A stretch of DNA of 64,000 nt from Polytrichum commune (Eukaryota > Streptophyta > Polytrichopsida > Polytrichales > Polytrichaceae), in the NCBI GenBank assembly GCA_950295325.1, contig OX485803.1:35231554-35295553 (forward strand), written 5' to 3'. A program made the position numbers and the translations under genes. The notes below the pieces were generated by a model, which saw only the letters and a list, made by a program, of their open reading frames with translations, was not told where the DNA came from and made no database searches. Of this stretch, positions 46,170 through 57,509 are shown in pieces. Positions within the stretch are counted from its first letter, which is position 1, and every line of letters begins with the position of its first letter.

Positions 46170-47138
46170 ATGAATATGGAATTTGCATCTATCCAAATTG
46201 GATCATGCTCAAAATCTACCCTCCAGCAAAAATTACTCTTTTGCTAAGATGAATTCATAAGATTGCAACTCAACTTCATAATTTTACAAACCAATTTAGC
46301 AATGGGTTGTACCAATTTTATTGGAATCATGAACCAAGTTCACTATATGTACAACCAATTGAACTTGAAGTTTCAACCAATTTCACTACATGTTGTGAAC
46401 AATCTCATGATTTGGTACCCATGTTCACAACTTCACCAAATCAATTTCATGAACTATATAAGTATTTTACAGAATGCCACAAAAGATAAAGTTCAACTTC
46501 TTCGAGTTGGACAAATTCGTTGGCATCTATGTTCTCAACAAGCCCTTTTAAAACGACATGTCAAATGTAAATCAAAACCAACCTTATTCATGTATACAAC
46601 ATCATCCATACTTCCACCGAGCTCTAGAAACTTATGACACCACTATATATGCTCTCTAAGGTGTTCTTGATCTACATTGTTCTAAACATCTAGTTCATAG
46701 CACATCAACTTGAGGGTAAATCCATCTTTGACTTTGAATGACATTTGAAACACAACCAATAGGTACATGGCATGGAAATTGAAAAACTTCATTAAGTTGA
46801 TGATGGAGAGGCTCTTCCAGCTTTGAGGTATTTTGATGAAAGACCAAAGAAAAAATCAATGTGAAGGTCCTAGGTAAACAAAGATGAAAGAGGAACCAAT
46901 GAACAACGATAAGGCAAAGATGTGAAATAAAGAAGAAGAAGTTGAGAAGTTGAGAAGTTGAGAATACAAAAACCACAATGCAGCATATAGCCAGAATAGG
47001 CATAGTGTTGCATGGCTATATAGTTGAGAAGTGGAACATGGCCGGTATGCAACATAGTGTTGTTGTTCCCCCTCACTTGTCTCCTCAACGTATGGAGCAC
47101 AACGTGGCCGCTCCCCCCATTTTCCCACCCCTACCATT
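46170..47138. other. Intergenic DNA with a short (GTTGAGAA)n run
   Basis: Three GTTGAGAA units lie at about 46940-46963. Overlapping frames at 46263-46637 and 46695-47242 have no known domain. The C-rich stretch just before 47139 may be upstream sequence of the phosphatase-like pseudogene. Confidence 0.35.
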
Positions 47139-47740
47139 GTGGTTGAGCAGAGATTATTCGTTCTAGACGTCAATGGGGCCTTGGTCCAATGTGTACATTC
47201 TCCCAAGACCCCCATGGTCCACTTCTCTATGTTAAAGAACATGGACTATGACAGGCTCATGATGTACATCAAGAGCAAGTTTGTCTACCTATGGCCCAAA
47301 CTCCACCATTTCCTTCAAAGTGCCCAATCCAAATGGTGGGTAACCATCTAGAACTCCATGAAATTGAAAAGCACCCAAGATCTTGTAGAGTTCATCTTCA
47401 AGGGGATTGAGCCCCTTTGCATGGTTTTAAGGCAAGAGTTTGTGTATGACGTTGTTGACCCCAAATGAGAGAGTTGTTAAAAAACCAGGGAACCTAGTTG
47501 TCAACCAACCTTTTGAAGGTGTTGAAACCCATATTTTGGGAACTACGCATCACCACAGTAAGGTGTCCTTATAATTTGTGGCCTACCTGTGACAACACCC
47601 TCATGATGGTCAAAAACCTTCCAAGAATGTTTCGAACCCCACCTCCAACTACATAGTGTGCCCTAGGTGGACGGTTGAGATGGTTGGCGCTCATTGGGAG
47701 AGGGTAACCTGTCCCCCTATTTATCCAAAACAATCCCATA
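47139..47740 (+). pseudogene. FCP1-like (NIF/HAD) phosphatase pseudogene
   Basis: The frame from 47139 reads RLFVLDVNGALV, the start of an FCP1-homology domain with the DxNG variant of the DxDxT motif found in many plant family members. It continues with WPKLHHFLQSAQSKWWVTI, a TAG, and then NSMKLKSTQDLVEFIFKGIEPLCMVLRQE. That corresponds to the family's 'rPgl..FL...W.S.....v..iF' block. Later pieces in other frames include FWELRITTVRCP, CDNTLM and NYIVCPRWT, where the acidic DDSP-type motif has decayed. There is no ATG at the start, and stops and frameshifts are multiple. The intact product would dephosphorylate serine/threonine, for example on the RNA polymerase II tail. No copy elsewhere in the window. 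Confidence 0.7.
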
Positions 47741-48914
47741 GGCAATAGATACATGGATCCGAAGGACTACATATACATAGAATTGTACAATCATGCCAAA
47801 TATAATAAATTTATGTGTGATAATTTTCTTGGCCAAGTGTAATTGTGCTTTGAATATTGGTTTTCACATATACCCACCTCTCCTTCTCTTCCATGTGTTT
47901 TGGCTTCTATATTGTCCACCAACTCTTTGAGGACCCGGTCCAAGCCATCAATAAAGCCTCTTCTATGAAGCGGCATACAACGATGTGTCCACGATCGACT
48001 ATTCCAAAAAGCCCATGGACACTAGTGTTGTGGACAACCCCCCCCCCCCCCCCCCCGCCCAATCAAATCTTATGCTCCTTGTTGTCCCTATCACCACTCA
48101 AAGGCGTCAAGCCTGCATGCGATTATGACTGGGATCCCCCTCTCAGTCTAGAGGCGACATGGCTTCTCACTGACAACTTTGTATGGGCATTCAACCGACA
48201 CCGAAACGGCACATATCAGCAATAGTCACTTACATGAGGTTGTTTTTTATGTTTAAAAACCCAACATCCTCCAAACCAACCAACGTGGTCACTATTTTTT
48301 GTCTATTGCCATTCGATTCTATCTACACTCTATCATTCATTTCTATACACGCAATGCAAATCCTGCAAAATGGAAAAGAAAATCGTATAGAGAAGATTTC
48401 CAAATGTGGGTCAATTCCAAATATCTCTTCATTTTCCATAACTTGCCTAAACCCACCTCTGGTAGCACTTAGATTAAACTAGGATTTAAGTATACTTGGA
48501 TTTAAATGTGAATTTTGGACAAATCCAACCACCAATATCAAGTGCACTAGATTGCAAAACTACACCAATATGATGGTTGACTAACATGGAATACAAACAT
48601 TGAAAGTTATTTTTGTTGTGTTGTTGCTTTTGATGTTGTTGTCGAATGTTTTCGTCCCCACAAGTGCACATCCTTCATTATTTTTGGACAAGTGGTAAGT
48701 TCAAATATATTTAATTATTAATTATTAAGATCACAAAGGCTGCTGTGAGATGACGGAAGGGATTTGACCGCTTGCTTGTGCAAATTTTAAGCTGGTTAAG
48801 ATTCGGAGTATGTTGGGAGTGATCCTTTCCGCCTAGCCTGGGCACCCCCTTCAGCAAAACCAGGTAGGTCCCATTGCAAATAGGCTATGGTAACCGGCAC
48901 AAGTCCAGGGTCGG
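47741..48914. other. Intergenic DNA with a poly-C run
   Basis: A homopolymer C run lies at about 48040-48056 and creates the proline-rich frame there. The remainder is unremarkable. Sequence after 47760 may be the 3' part of the pseudogene, but no match is clear. Confidence 0.35.
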
Positions 48915-49170
48915 CAGTGTTCAAGATTGAAGCCCTCATATGGGTTTCAATGTGAAGGGTTCTCAAATTTCAACCCTTTAGTTGAAGGTTGGTTCGAATC
49001 CAAGATGTCAATCCAAGAATATAAAAATGAATTGCAAAACTCAAATTAAACTTGTGCATGAATTCTATGGTATTTTCTTTCAGTATAATATGAAGAATTT
49101 AGAATCAATCATCTAACTCCACTTCTTGTGGTAATAATGCCCTACGCTTGTTGGTTCTTATGGCGGTTTT

Positions 49171-49660
49171 CCATGATTCAAAGATGCCATTCCAATCCAT
49201 GAATTCAATTCCAAACCCGTTTAGACTAACCCTCATTAAAGCATCTAGTCTGTCAAGGTTTAGTCTACTGGTTCTCCTTTTGCTCTTAATTCAATTCTAC
49301 TTCAAAAAACCACGCTCACAAACATCAGTGCTAGTTGGGATCACAAGTACGGCCTGCCATAGCAACATTAGAGTTGGCCAATTAATCATCAACTCCCGGT
49401 CATTGCCACAAAAAACCCAAGCTTCATGCATACCTCGGTGTTTACAAACAGAATATAACATCTTCACGAATTCTAGCAATTCCACATTACATTGATTAAA
49501 AAAAACATCGCTACAACGGAAATGTGTCACCAAGTTGAACCGGTTCAGCCATTGCTCTGTTAATGTCCCTCCATCCAATTCATCTACATGATAGTGCTTC
49601 GGGCTAAAAAGCTTGGCCGCATTGAATAACGTCTCGTAGTTAGTTCTATCTTTGCATGTT
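49171..49660 (-). pseudogene. hAT transposase C-terminus (dimerisation region), frameshifted
   Basis: Reading leftwards, NYETLFNAAKLFSPKHYH is followed by a conserved region ending WPTLMLLWQAVLVIPTSTDV and CERGF, the hallmark of the hAT dimerisation domain. A frameshift follows. IKSKRRTSRLNLDRLDALMR and then NGFGIEFMDWNGIF complete the usual C-terminus close to the element's left end. The block is related to the relic at 25950-26926 (both have FNA.KLFSP and STxxxERGF), but the two belong to different elements with different termini. The protein would have bound ends and joined DNA; this copy is dead. Confidence 0.85.
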
Positions 49661-49972
49661 CAACATTCTCTTGAGCTCTGCTATTACAAAGTCCTTTAAC
49701 ACGGTTACTTAAACGAACCAAGACCCCCTTACCCCTATTACCATCATTGATGCATGTTTACAATAACCCTAGAACATTCTTGTGCGTCACTTCTCGTCAT
49801 TGGGGGCCTAACACTAGAAATTAACGAAAGCATAGTGATCCTCTACAATGAATCATCATCATTATCATCACAAGTGCCCATGAAGGATAATCCACAGCAT
49901 AACATTACCCCTTGATCAAATTACACGATGAAAAAATCATCCTTACAAACATCCTTGATCCTCCAATGTTGT

Positions 49973-49990
49973 TGTTGTTGTTGTTGTTAC
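49973..49990. repeat. (TTG)n microsatellite
   Basis: Six tandem TTG units inside the hAT element. Confidence 0.85.
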
Positions 49991-50375
49991 TACTCCACCA
50001 CATTCCTTCTCACTTCAAATAATTCCAAGTTGATCTCTAAACCTCCATCCCAAAACTTACAGAGCAAACTCAGCAGCTAGTCAGACAACTACCCATCTGA
50101 ACCTAGTTCTAGATTCCACCCCAAACATGAGAGCCTTGAATTCAAAAACTCCTAGATCTAGTTCCCGATTTCAATCCTTGCATTAGGCTGAGCATTTAGG
50201 CTCATGATAAACCAACCCTCATGCTTGCTTGCATGCATGTCCGTCCGTCCCCTACTAGTGTGAAGTAGATCAGACTGGAAGCCACTGATTCGGCGTGTCT
50301 AAATGGCAACCAAAAGAAATCGATCTAACGTACTTCTCAGTGTTGAGGTGTGTGGTGGTGGAGATTAAGCTAATA

Positions 50376-50991
50376 GGGTGCAAGCATGGTAAAGTGGACC
50401 AAAAAAATGCTCTAGTATACTAAAACCATGATTTTTTTGGTCAAAGGCCTAATAGTAGTAGCAAAGAGTTATTCAAATTGGAATTTTTTTTTATGATGAC
50501 CTCTATTGTTGTGTTAAATACTCAAATGTAGAATATCAAGTTGAGATTTTCAATACTTAGCATCAAAAGTGATGCTAAAAAACAAATGGTTGAGTTTGGT
50601 TTTGGATGTAGATTTCATGACCTTAACTATTTTGAAGTTAGAATTTTTTTTATATTCCTTGAATTCATTATCTACTTGAGGGCATCACCACACAAACTTT
50701 GTAAAAAACCATCAATTTAATGTAAATTTATCATATTTTAAACAAATTTTAGACAGTCACTTATTCAATATCACCTACTTGCACACCACTTGCACCGTCT
50801 TCTAAAATAGGTAGACTTTTCTTGGAATTCTTTTTGTCATCATAAAGTGCTTGGCTTTGTAGATCAAGATGTTTTTAAAATGTCTATGGTTTATTTCTTC
50901 ACAAAATTCAAAGTTAGTACATAAAATTGAATCACTTTCACTTAACACTAGGCAGGGATCAGGAGTTGTCCACTTTACCGTGCTTGCACCC
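50376..50991 (+). mobile_element. Element family M2, full copy nested in the hAT element (616 bp)
   Basis: The ends are GGGTGCAAGCATGGTAAAGT and the near-complement CACTTTACCGTGCTTGCACCC. Interior blocks are shared with 19463-19875, 38690-39272 and 40771-41362. AAT lies at or next to both edges, so a 3-bp duplication is possible. It is younger than the hAT element that contains it. Confidence 0.85.
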
Positions 50992-51311
50992 AATGGCAGA
51001 TCCGGAGGAGAGGGGCATCCGAGGGAAGTCTAAGAAATTACAAGTTCAAGGACAGAGGTGATAGCGAGGAAACAACTGGAGGGAGTCTTGACTCTCGAGT
51101 GTCCGCTCTCTTGGGACGAATGAAATTAGACTGATCAATTTTCGTATGAATAGTGCTTGATGGGGAATATTATATTGAGGAATTCAAGTGACATCTTCAT
51201 TTTCAATTTGGGGTTGCGTTTTGAAGGGTTGTTTTGAGAGAGGCATATTTTGAAGGGCCAAATCGCGTTTGAAATGCATTGAAGACTTCAATCTAGAACA
51301 CTAAAGGTTGG

Positions 51312-51835
51312 GTTCAATTGAATCCCAGGTGTAGATGGGCTCATGTCTTTCTCTTTATTTGTAGAGAGAACAAAGAGTTCACTCTATGTAATGTTATGTA
51401 AGCTCATAATTACGAGGGGCTGATCACACTGGCTAGTTCTGGCACCATCCATCAGCATCTCAGGTTGTAATAGTGTGAAAAATGATGGGCCAACATCTAT
51501 ATCTCAACATAATCCCCAACAATTTCATGGTTGGAACCCGAACGGAAACTTTGGTGTGATCAGGGCATGAGTCCTTCATAAAACCCTACAGTTGAGTCAA
51601 GGAACCATGACGAAGAAAAGTGTTGCATGAGATGATGATCATCATGCATACCAAGGGGGGTGTGGGGCGGTGGGAAGGAATAAAAAGGCACAGTATTTAT
51701 TAACAGGACGGGGGGAGGGCAAACTTACGGGGATGTAGGTGGGCAAGACAGCGTGAGTTTCGTGATGGGTTGGCTATTCTTGAGGGAAACAGGAAAACAG
51801 CGCTGTGCACTTTCAGTTGTACTCGCCTACAAACA
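51312..51835. other. Intergenic DNA, nothing recognised
   Basis: Composition is more balanced, with a G-rich patch at about 51655-51720. No coding feature or element end is seen. Confidence 0.35.
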
Positions 51836-52085
51836 GGGAGATCCCACCACTAGTTAAAGATGGGTCTTGGGTTCATGTTAAGGACTTTAGGCCGCTACAT
51901 GGCAGTTACAGATAGGCCGATCGATGGAGTTTTTAAGAAGACTGGTCCAAGTTGAATAGTTAAGGCAAGTGGCCGCCAATCAATTTAGAGGAATGTTTAG
52001 AATATACCTTCAATTATTAGAATAAACGGAAGGATATGAACATGTAAGCACCGGTTGGACTTGGAAACCACTTGAAGACCCTGGT
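51836..52085 (+). mobile_element. hAT MITE family M1, worn variant
   Basis: It starts CCTACAAACAGGGAGATCCC, like the variant at 42012, and retains M1 words such as TTTAGAGGAATGTTTAGAATATACC and CACCGGTTGGACTTGGAAAC. An internal stretch (about 51865-51920) looks partly duplicated. No duplication of the target is clear. Confidence 0.6.
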
Positions 52086-52900
52086 AGGGTGGCACCGGCA
52101 GGGAAAAATGGCTTTTTCAACAGGGAATATACAATCCCACCTCCTAAATTCACACACAGTGATCTCACCTACAATTCAGGCTGCCAGGAGCCACAATGTG
52201 GTTGACAATTTCACGGCCCACCGTAGATTGTGCAAGAGAGAGTTGACCCACCTGCATCTGGCCACACCTTCGTCTTCATTTCCTCCTCCTTTCTTGCTTC
52301 CCTGCAGGCAGGCTCCGAACATCTCTGCTCGGCTACTAAGTTAAGTTAGTATGTATAAGTTACCTCCTCCATTCGGTGTCCACCCACCATCTTCTTGGAC
52401 ATGGTTTTGGGTGATGGCCAGATCGCGGTACCCGCCGTAACCATTCTTGCTCTGCAACCTCGAGTTTGGGGTTCCTAGTTCAAGATGTGAAGCAGAATCT
52501 CTGCTTGTCAAAAGTACAGTAGTAAAGGTCTTTACCGGTGAGTTCCAATGTCAGAGGGGTGTTTGCATACCGGCTTGGGTCAGAATTCTCAAGTCAGAAA
52601 TGTAGTGCCTCGGAGCTTCTTCTTTGTGGTGGGATCTGTGATGAGAATTGCAAGAACAAGAGTGGGTGTTAGAAGGTGGCCAACAACCCTTGATGATCTA
52701 AGCTTGATTTGCCGTTGCAGTTTGTGGCAGGGTCAGACTGAGAGAGAAGGGACAACCGCCCCCTCATGTAAATATATGTCCGTGTGCTGTACATTTTGAG
52801 AGGTACGGAAAGGGGAAGGGTGTCCTCTCTCCCTTAGTCGTCCCCAATACTGTAGAAACTCCGGAAATATCATCAAAGCTCCCAGTGGACGGTTCCGAGT
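52086..52900. other. Higher-GC stretch, possible host gene debris
   Basis: Forward frames at 52072-52344 and 52548-52799 have balanced composition and no known domain. The sequence CCCTGCAG|GCAG near 52305 could be a 3' splice site. Nothing more can be said. Confidence 0.25.
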
Positions 52901-52924
52901 TCCGCATCAAACATGCGAGAATAT

Positions 52925-53260
52925 CTGAATCTCTTCACTTTGTCAATACTAGGTCGGAACGTTGCAGGGGGTTGTCACTCAGCAAAGCTGGTAGCGTAGA
53001 AGGATCACAACGGACACTTAGCGCTAGTCTTGCAAAACTATCTAACTAATTTCCTCATTTTGTCAACATAAGGTCAAGAACATTGCAGATGATGAGAATA
53101 GTGAAGCAAAACTAGCAGTGTAGAAGGATAAGAGTGGGCAGTAGCGCTATTCCTTTGCAGAAATCTCTGCGTTTCTTTGGTTTGCCAGCATTGGGTCAGC
53201 ACATTGCAGAGGATTGTGAAGCAAAACTTACTTAGCAGCGAAGAAGGGTCATATCATATA
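52925..53260. repeat. Three-unit tandem repeat, about 121-bp period
   Basis: TTTGTCAATACTAGGTC at about 52940, TTTGTCAACATAAGGTC at about 53060 and TTTGCCAGCATTGGGTC at about 53181 mark periods of 120 and 122 bp. Each unit also has CATTGCAG and AGCAAARCT..TAGCAG.GWAGAAGG. The length is not a multiple of three throughout, and stops interrupt all frames, so a coding repeat is unlikely. Confidence 0.75.
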
Positions 53261-53432
53261 GTGGAATCTGCTAATTCCTCAGTTCTCAAGCTCATTCACC
53301 TTGAGATCAACGCATGCAAACAAGCGATCAACCGAGGCTCAGCAACTTGGCAGCTTGCTGCTCAGGATGACAACACTGCATCTGATGAGCAGCAGCCGGA
53401 GAATCGGAGAAAGCAAACAAAAAGCAGCATTC

Positions 53433-53521
53433 AAGCACATTGGATGCTTTGAGGTCTCTGTGTAGTACCGTTTGCATCCGAAGGAGTGCTACACAGAGAT
53501 CTCAAAGCATCCAATGTGCTT
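53433..53521. ncRNA. Candidate small-RNA hairpin: 36-bp stem, 17-nt loop
   Basis: The arms 53433-53468 and 53486-53521 pair over all 36 positions when read as plus-strand RNA. 34 pairs are Watson-Crick and two are G-U wobbles, and there are no bulges. The stem begins AAGCACATTGGATGCTTTGA. The loop is 53469-53485. Size and pairing resemble a plant miRNA precursor, but an unbulged stem also fits a tiny foldback or a recent inverted duplication. No expression evidence is available. Confidence 0.45.
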
Positions 53522-55274
53522 GGATCACGTCCCAACATGCATCTACTTACAAGGATCAGCACTGTTACACATTGAATGGTAGGCACTTCACCCCATTCTG
53601 CTTGGGATTTGCACTGTTGGAGCTTCGAGGCTTGTGTCTAAAGTCCCAAATATATTGTACATGCCATCTATTCAGTTGTTGTTCGAGTTGGCGAAGTAGT
53701 CCGAGATTTGTGATGTCTACCTAAACTCGTCTATGAGGAAGGTGAACATGAAATGAAGTAAGTTACAGCCATTTTGATGATATTTCTACACCATTTGATT
53801 CCAATTATTTTTGTGGGGACGTCTTCTCGGGAACTTGTGTTTATTAGAACTCCTTCATTCATGATAGATGAGTCTACGTAGACACAAGAAAGGTTTGGTC
53901 GAGTTGGGTTGGACCCATACTTGGTGTAGCACGTTGGCGTGTATTATGGCTAATTTCAAAACTCTTAAACTATTTATAATACAAAAATTAATAAAATTGT
54001 GCATGATAACCCGTGACATGAGGATCCCATGTAATGGTTACATTCAATTATTTCACCAGTTGCAAGATTGATGAGTGGGCACAACTATAACCTTTGCACA
54101 ACACATGAAGGGGTCAAACATAATTGTAGTGAGGAAGAATTGAGTACCTATATTTCAAGTTAATATAGACCTTAGTTGGGGTGAGGTACCTATGTTGGAG
54201 CTTTTTAACTTCTTAGTTGAAGGGCTGAGGATATGTTGATTCCATGGTGAGATCGACTTAATTAATATCAAGGATATGTGCCACCAAATTAGTCTTGTGA
54301 TAGTAAGTTGGAATCAATCAACCACAAATCGTAGAGGTTAATTTTTTGGGGACCCTAACATAGTTGCCACGAATTCCAAGCTCAATTTCTTTATAGTCAT
54401 ATTGGTTGGGGAAGTACATCGTGTTATTTTATGTTTATTTTTTCATCGTAACCTTATGATTTTGATAATGTGATTATAGGTGCAGGGAATTTATAGTCTA
54501 ATGTTATACCCATGCTCTACATAACTAAGTTTTATGGCCCTATTGTGGGCATTTCCAAATACACAAAGAATTTTGGCCATTATCTTGACTTGGGAATTGT
54601 CTCAACTAGTCACTACTAGAACCAGTGAATTTAATGTCATATTCGTTTGTCAACTTTGTGACATTCTTAGTTCCATTTAGAGAAAGTGTCATATTTTGTG
54701 ACATTATAGTGCTCAATAAGTTGACATCAATGTAGTCAAAACGCATTAGTGGGTTAGCGATTGTGAATAACGAAGATTGTCATTCAAGTTTTAGAACCGA
54801 AATCGAGATGCAAAAATTAGAAGAGCTCAAAGTGAAGATTCCTTATCATATAGGCCCTCACAATTCTGTGACTCAACTATTGAATGTAGAGTGATGTCTA
54901 TTTGTTGAGCAAATAATTCAATCCCTTTATAACACATTGATCTTTTTGGTATCCATTTATAACAGCAAGCCTTTCCATATACCACTCGAGTATCAAATGT
55001 AGATGGTTGAGTATCACATAAGGCCCACACACCAAGTTGTTAAAAAGACATCACATCAACGAGATTTCTCCTCACATTTGCTGATATGTTCTTTGTCCTT
55101 CCTCGCCTCACATTCATTTGTGGGTTATTGCACATTCATTGCATTGTAGTGCACCACGTAGCAGGACCTGAAAATTTCTTGAACATGAAAATTCTTTTTA
55201 GAGGAATAATGAGTGTGTTGAAAGCTATAAAAGCGTAGGTATTTAAGTCTGGTGTGGGAAAGTGTGTCTCTTCA
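53522..55274. other. Intergenic DNA with a repeat R1 copy
   Basis: The sequence 54630-54750 matches 44455-44600, and R1 spans about 54870-55040 (CCATATACCACTCGAGTATC). The words CCCTATTGTGGGCA at about 54537 match 42480. No coding region is recognised. Confidence 0.4.
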
Positions 55275-55282
55275 AAGACGAT

Positions 55283-55507
55283 CGATGACTGGGAAGAACC
55301 AGCAGTTAGCTACAGGTGAACTGCTTAAGTTTTAGAAATAACCGGTTGAAGTTCAAGACTTCAGGAGAATTGCCGATCATTTTAGAGGAATTTATGGAAT
55401 ATGCCTCAAATTAATATGGAAAAACCGAAGGATGTCAACATGTAACCGGTTGGAATTGCAAACACTAGGATCTCGACTGCTTATGCCCAAAAATCTCCTG
55501 ATCACTG
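55283..55507 (+). mobile_element. hAT MITE family M1 (225 bp)
   Basis: The ends are CGATGACTGGGAAGAACC and CTCCTGATCACTG. The octamer AAGACGAT is identical on both sides (55275-55282 and 55508-55515). It is closely similar in length and sequence to 44157-44382. Confidence 0.94.
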
Positions 55508-55515
55508 AAGACGAT

Positions 55516-56199
55516 GCTGCTGGAAGTTTCTTGATGGCATCATTTGACCCTGTTTTGCATCTTGATTCTTGAAAGGAGTCTTTGACATGCACAGATTTCA
55601 ACTTGGAGCTTTCTTTTGATATGATAGGTAGCCCATAGGTAGTTAATTGCTTGTAGGCCCGAGCTTGAGAGCGAAGAGGCTCTTCATTCATGCTTGCTTC
55701 ATCTGTAGCCGACGATTATATCATCATTATCAATAATATCATTTGCTTGCAGTTGGACCTTGCCATTGCATGCCGTTTTAAGATATTATAAATGTGATGT
55801 TTTGAAATTGTCCATGTATAATTTATTCTACTGCAATTGACATGCATGATGTCATTACTTCACGTACGTTGTATGTTGTGTCAAGATGTGTTAAGTTTGT
55901 CATTTACTTTTCCAAAATATGATTTTAATACGTTAATTTGACCTCTGTAGATCAATTCCATGATATTTTCCTACATGTGTTGCAAAATTCATAGGTTTGC
56001 ATGATTCCTCCAACTATAAAAAGATAAAGAAAATTCATTAGATGTAGCAGCGGAGAAATTTTCACCTCGAACAAAGGGCAAGGGGGTGAACTCAAAAAGA
56101 AAATTCTTGAAGGCAACATGTGCTTTACAATAAGTAGTTAATTTTTGTTTGTCATGCTTATTCTCTTTCATAAATATTATTCTTTCAATAAATTTGGTC
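55516..56199. other. Intergenic DNA, nothing recognised
   Basis: AT-rich with no supported features. Confidence 0.4.
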
Positions 56200-56201
56200 T
56201 A

Positions 56202-56781
56202 CAGTCTAACCTTGTTAATACGACACTAGACTTGTTAATACGACACTCGTTTGTACAACACCCTCAATATTACGACACATTTTTGCGCGACCAAACTTTT
56301 TAGTTCAAAACTCCCTCTCTTATGCGACCACGACACTCAATAATGCGACATTTAGAATCTCCGTTTTGTCATATTAAAGTGGTAATTAATGTTAAAATTC
56401 CTTTCATCTATGTTATGTACATCTAAAATACATCCATTTTCACTTGGGAATTTCACTTACCATTGGGAACTTAATGAGAATTAGGGTTACTAGTGCAGAA
56501 TGGACATGGTTAGGGTTAGAGTGGCCTCTTGCCTATTACGTTGCTAAACGTCATGCATCATTGTTGTCTAGTTTCTTATTAGAGAACTCTTTATTTTGTG
56601 GTGTTAATGAAATTATTAGTATTTCAAAGTTAGTAGGGAATTTAGATAAGATGACAATTGTTAACTTGAGTAGGCAACACCAAAGATCTTTGAACTCCTA
56701 TTTCAATAGTTCTAGAGAATATTTGTATTTGTTTGGAGTTATAATTTATTATTTCATACCATCGATATTGCTTAAACTTGT

Positions 56782-56828
<47 letters not shown>

Positions 56829-56972
56829 TCTAAGCTCACATTACTTATGCTTTTGCATTCCCTTGATAATACAACAACTTTACGCCATTTGTCATATTAA
56901 TGAGAAGATGACACCTTAGTAATACGACTTTTTTGTGTTTCCCAAACGTGTCATACTAAAGAGGGAGAACAG
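56202..56972. mobile_element. Pogo/Tigger-like non-autonomous element (771 bp)
   Basis: The left end CAGTCTAACCTTGTTAATACGACAC (written here as its first 20: CAGTCTAACCTTGTTAATAC) resembles the complement of the right end (CTGTTCTCCCTCTTTAGTAT). TA lies on both sides (56200-56201 and 56973-56974). Multiple internal copies of AATACGACAC-type words near both ends form subterminal repeats, as in the element at 2692-4371. A forward frame at 56444-56833 has no transposase motif and runs into a microsatellite. The element is a worn deletion derivative with no autonomous copy in the window. Confidence 0.75.
56779..56822. repeat. Compound (GT)n(AT)n microsatellite
   Basis: About seven GT units are followed by about twelve AT units inside the pogo-like element. 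Confidence 0.9.
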
Positions 56973-57239
56973 TAGTTGCAAAGAACTCAAGAAGATTAAT
57001 CTAATACTATTGTATTTGACATAGATAATCTTTGCGTTTTTCTAGGGCAATAGATAATAAGAGAAGAATAAGAAAAATTCATTATGCATGGGTCTTAGCA
57101 TATAATGAGCGTTCCTTAAATAAGAATATGCCTTACTAAACCTTATTTTTCACATTTGATACTCCTAATTTAACACTTTCATGTTTTTTTATAAATATGT
57201 TATGGATTGTCAAAGCCTGACTTTGCTAGTCAACCCTAT

Positions 57240-57420
57240 GGGTTACTTATTGTACACGTGTTGATGCCCTAGGAGCACATTGTGCCAAGTGGGTGTACGA
57301 AAATGAGGATTTGGGTAACAAAATATACATGTGGGATGCGCATAGTTTCACCTAGTTTTTGTAGACATAAATAAGGTTGTATAGTTGGGGGGCAAAGGTG
57401 AGTGTACCATGGCAAGGCCC
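57240..57420 (+). mobile_element. Possible fragment of the hAT-like family (copy H)
   Basis: CCAAGTGGGTGTACGAAAATGAGG and TTTTTGTAGACATAA are similar to CCCATGTGGGTGCACAAAAGG and TTTTGTAGATATAC in copies B and C. No termini or ORF block are present. Confidence 0.35.
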
Positions 57421-57509
57421 AACCTAAGGCTTCTCACATCAGGGTTTTAATTCATCCAAATACACCTTATATATCATATCATAGTGTCATTATCATCTCC
57501 AATTATTTA

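Larger units (their letters stand above)
48915..51303 (-). mobile_element. hAT transposon with 8-bp duplication, parent of the MITE at 15793 (2389 bp)
   Basis: The left end CAGTGTTCAAGATTGAAG and the right end (CTTCAATCTAGAACACT) are inverted. The flanks AGGGTCGG (48907-48914) and AAGGTTGG (51304-51311) match at 6 of 8. Both outer arms (48915-49166 and about 51165-51303) align with the 363-bp MITE at 15793-16155. The interior has a hAT transposase C-terminus on the minus strand near the left end and a nested M2 element at 50376-50991. The coding part right of about 49660 is decayed beyond recognition. Confidence 0.88.

Noticed and set aside
46263-46637. 124-codon forward frame
   Set aside because: Low-complexity, no domain, and an overlapping second open frame indicates chance.
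48040-48080. Proline-rich coding exon
   Set aside because: It is produced by a homopolymer C run.
52925-53260. Leucine-rich-repeat-like coding repeat
   Set aside because: Periods of 120 and 122 bp are not consistently in frame, and stops occur in all frames.
54605-54640. CACTA element start (CACTACTAGAACC)
   Set aside because: A related phrase occurs at 44440, but no matching complementary end or 3-bp duplication was found at a sensible distance.
56642-56839. Minus-strand frame with IYIYIYTHTH string
   Set aside because: It is read through the compound (GT)n(AT)n microsatellite.
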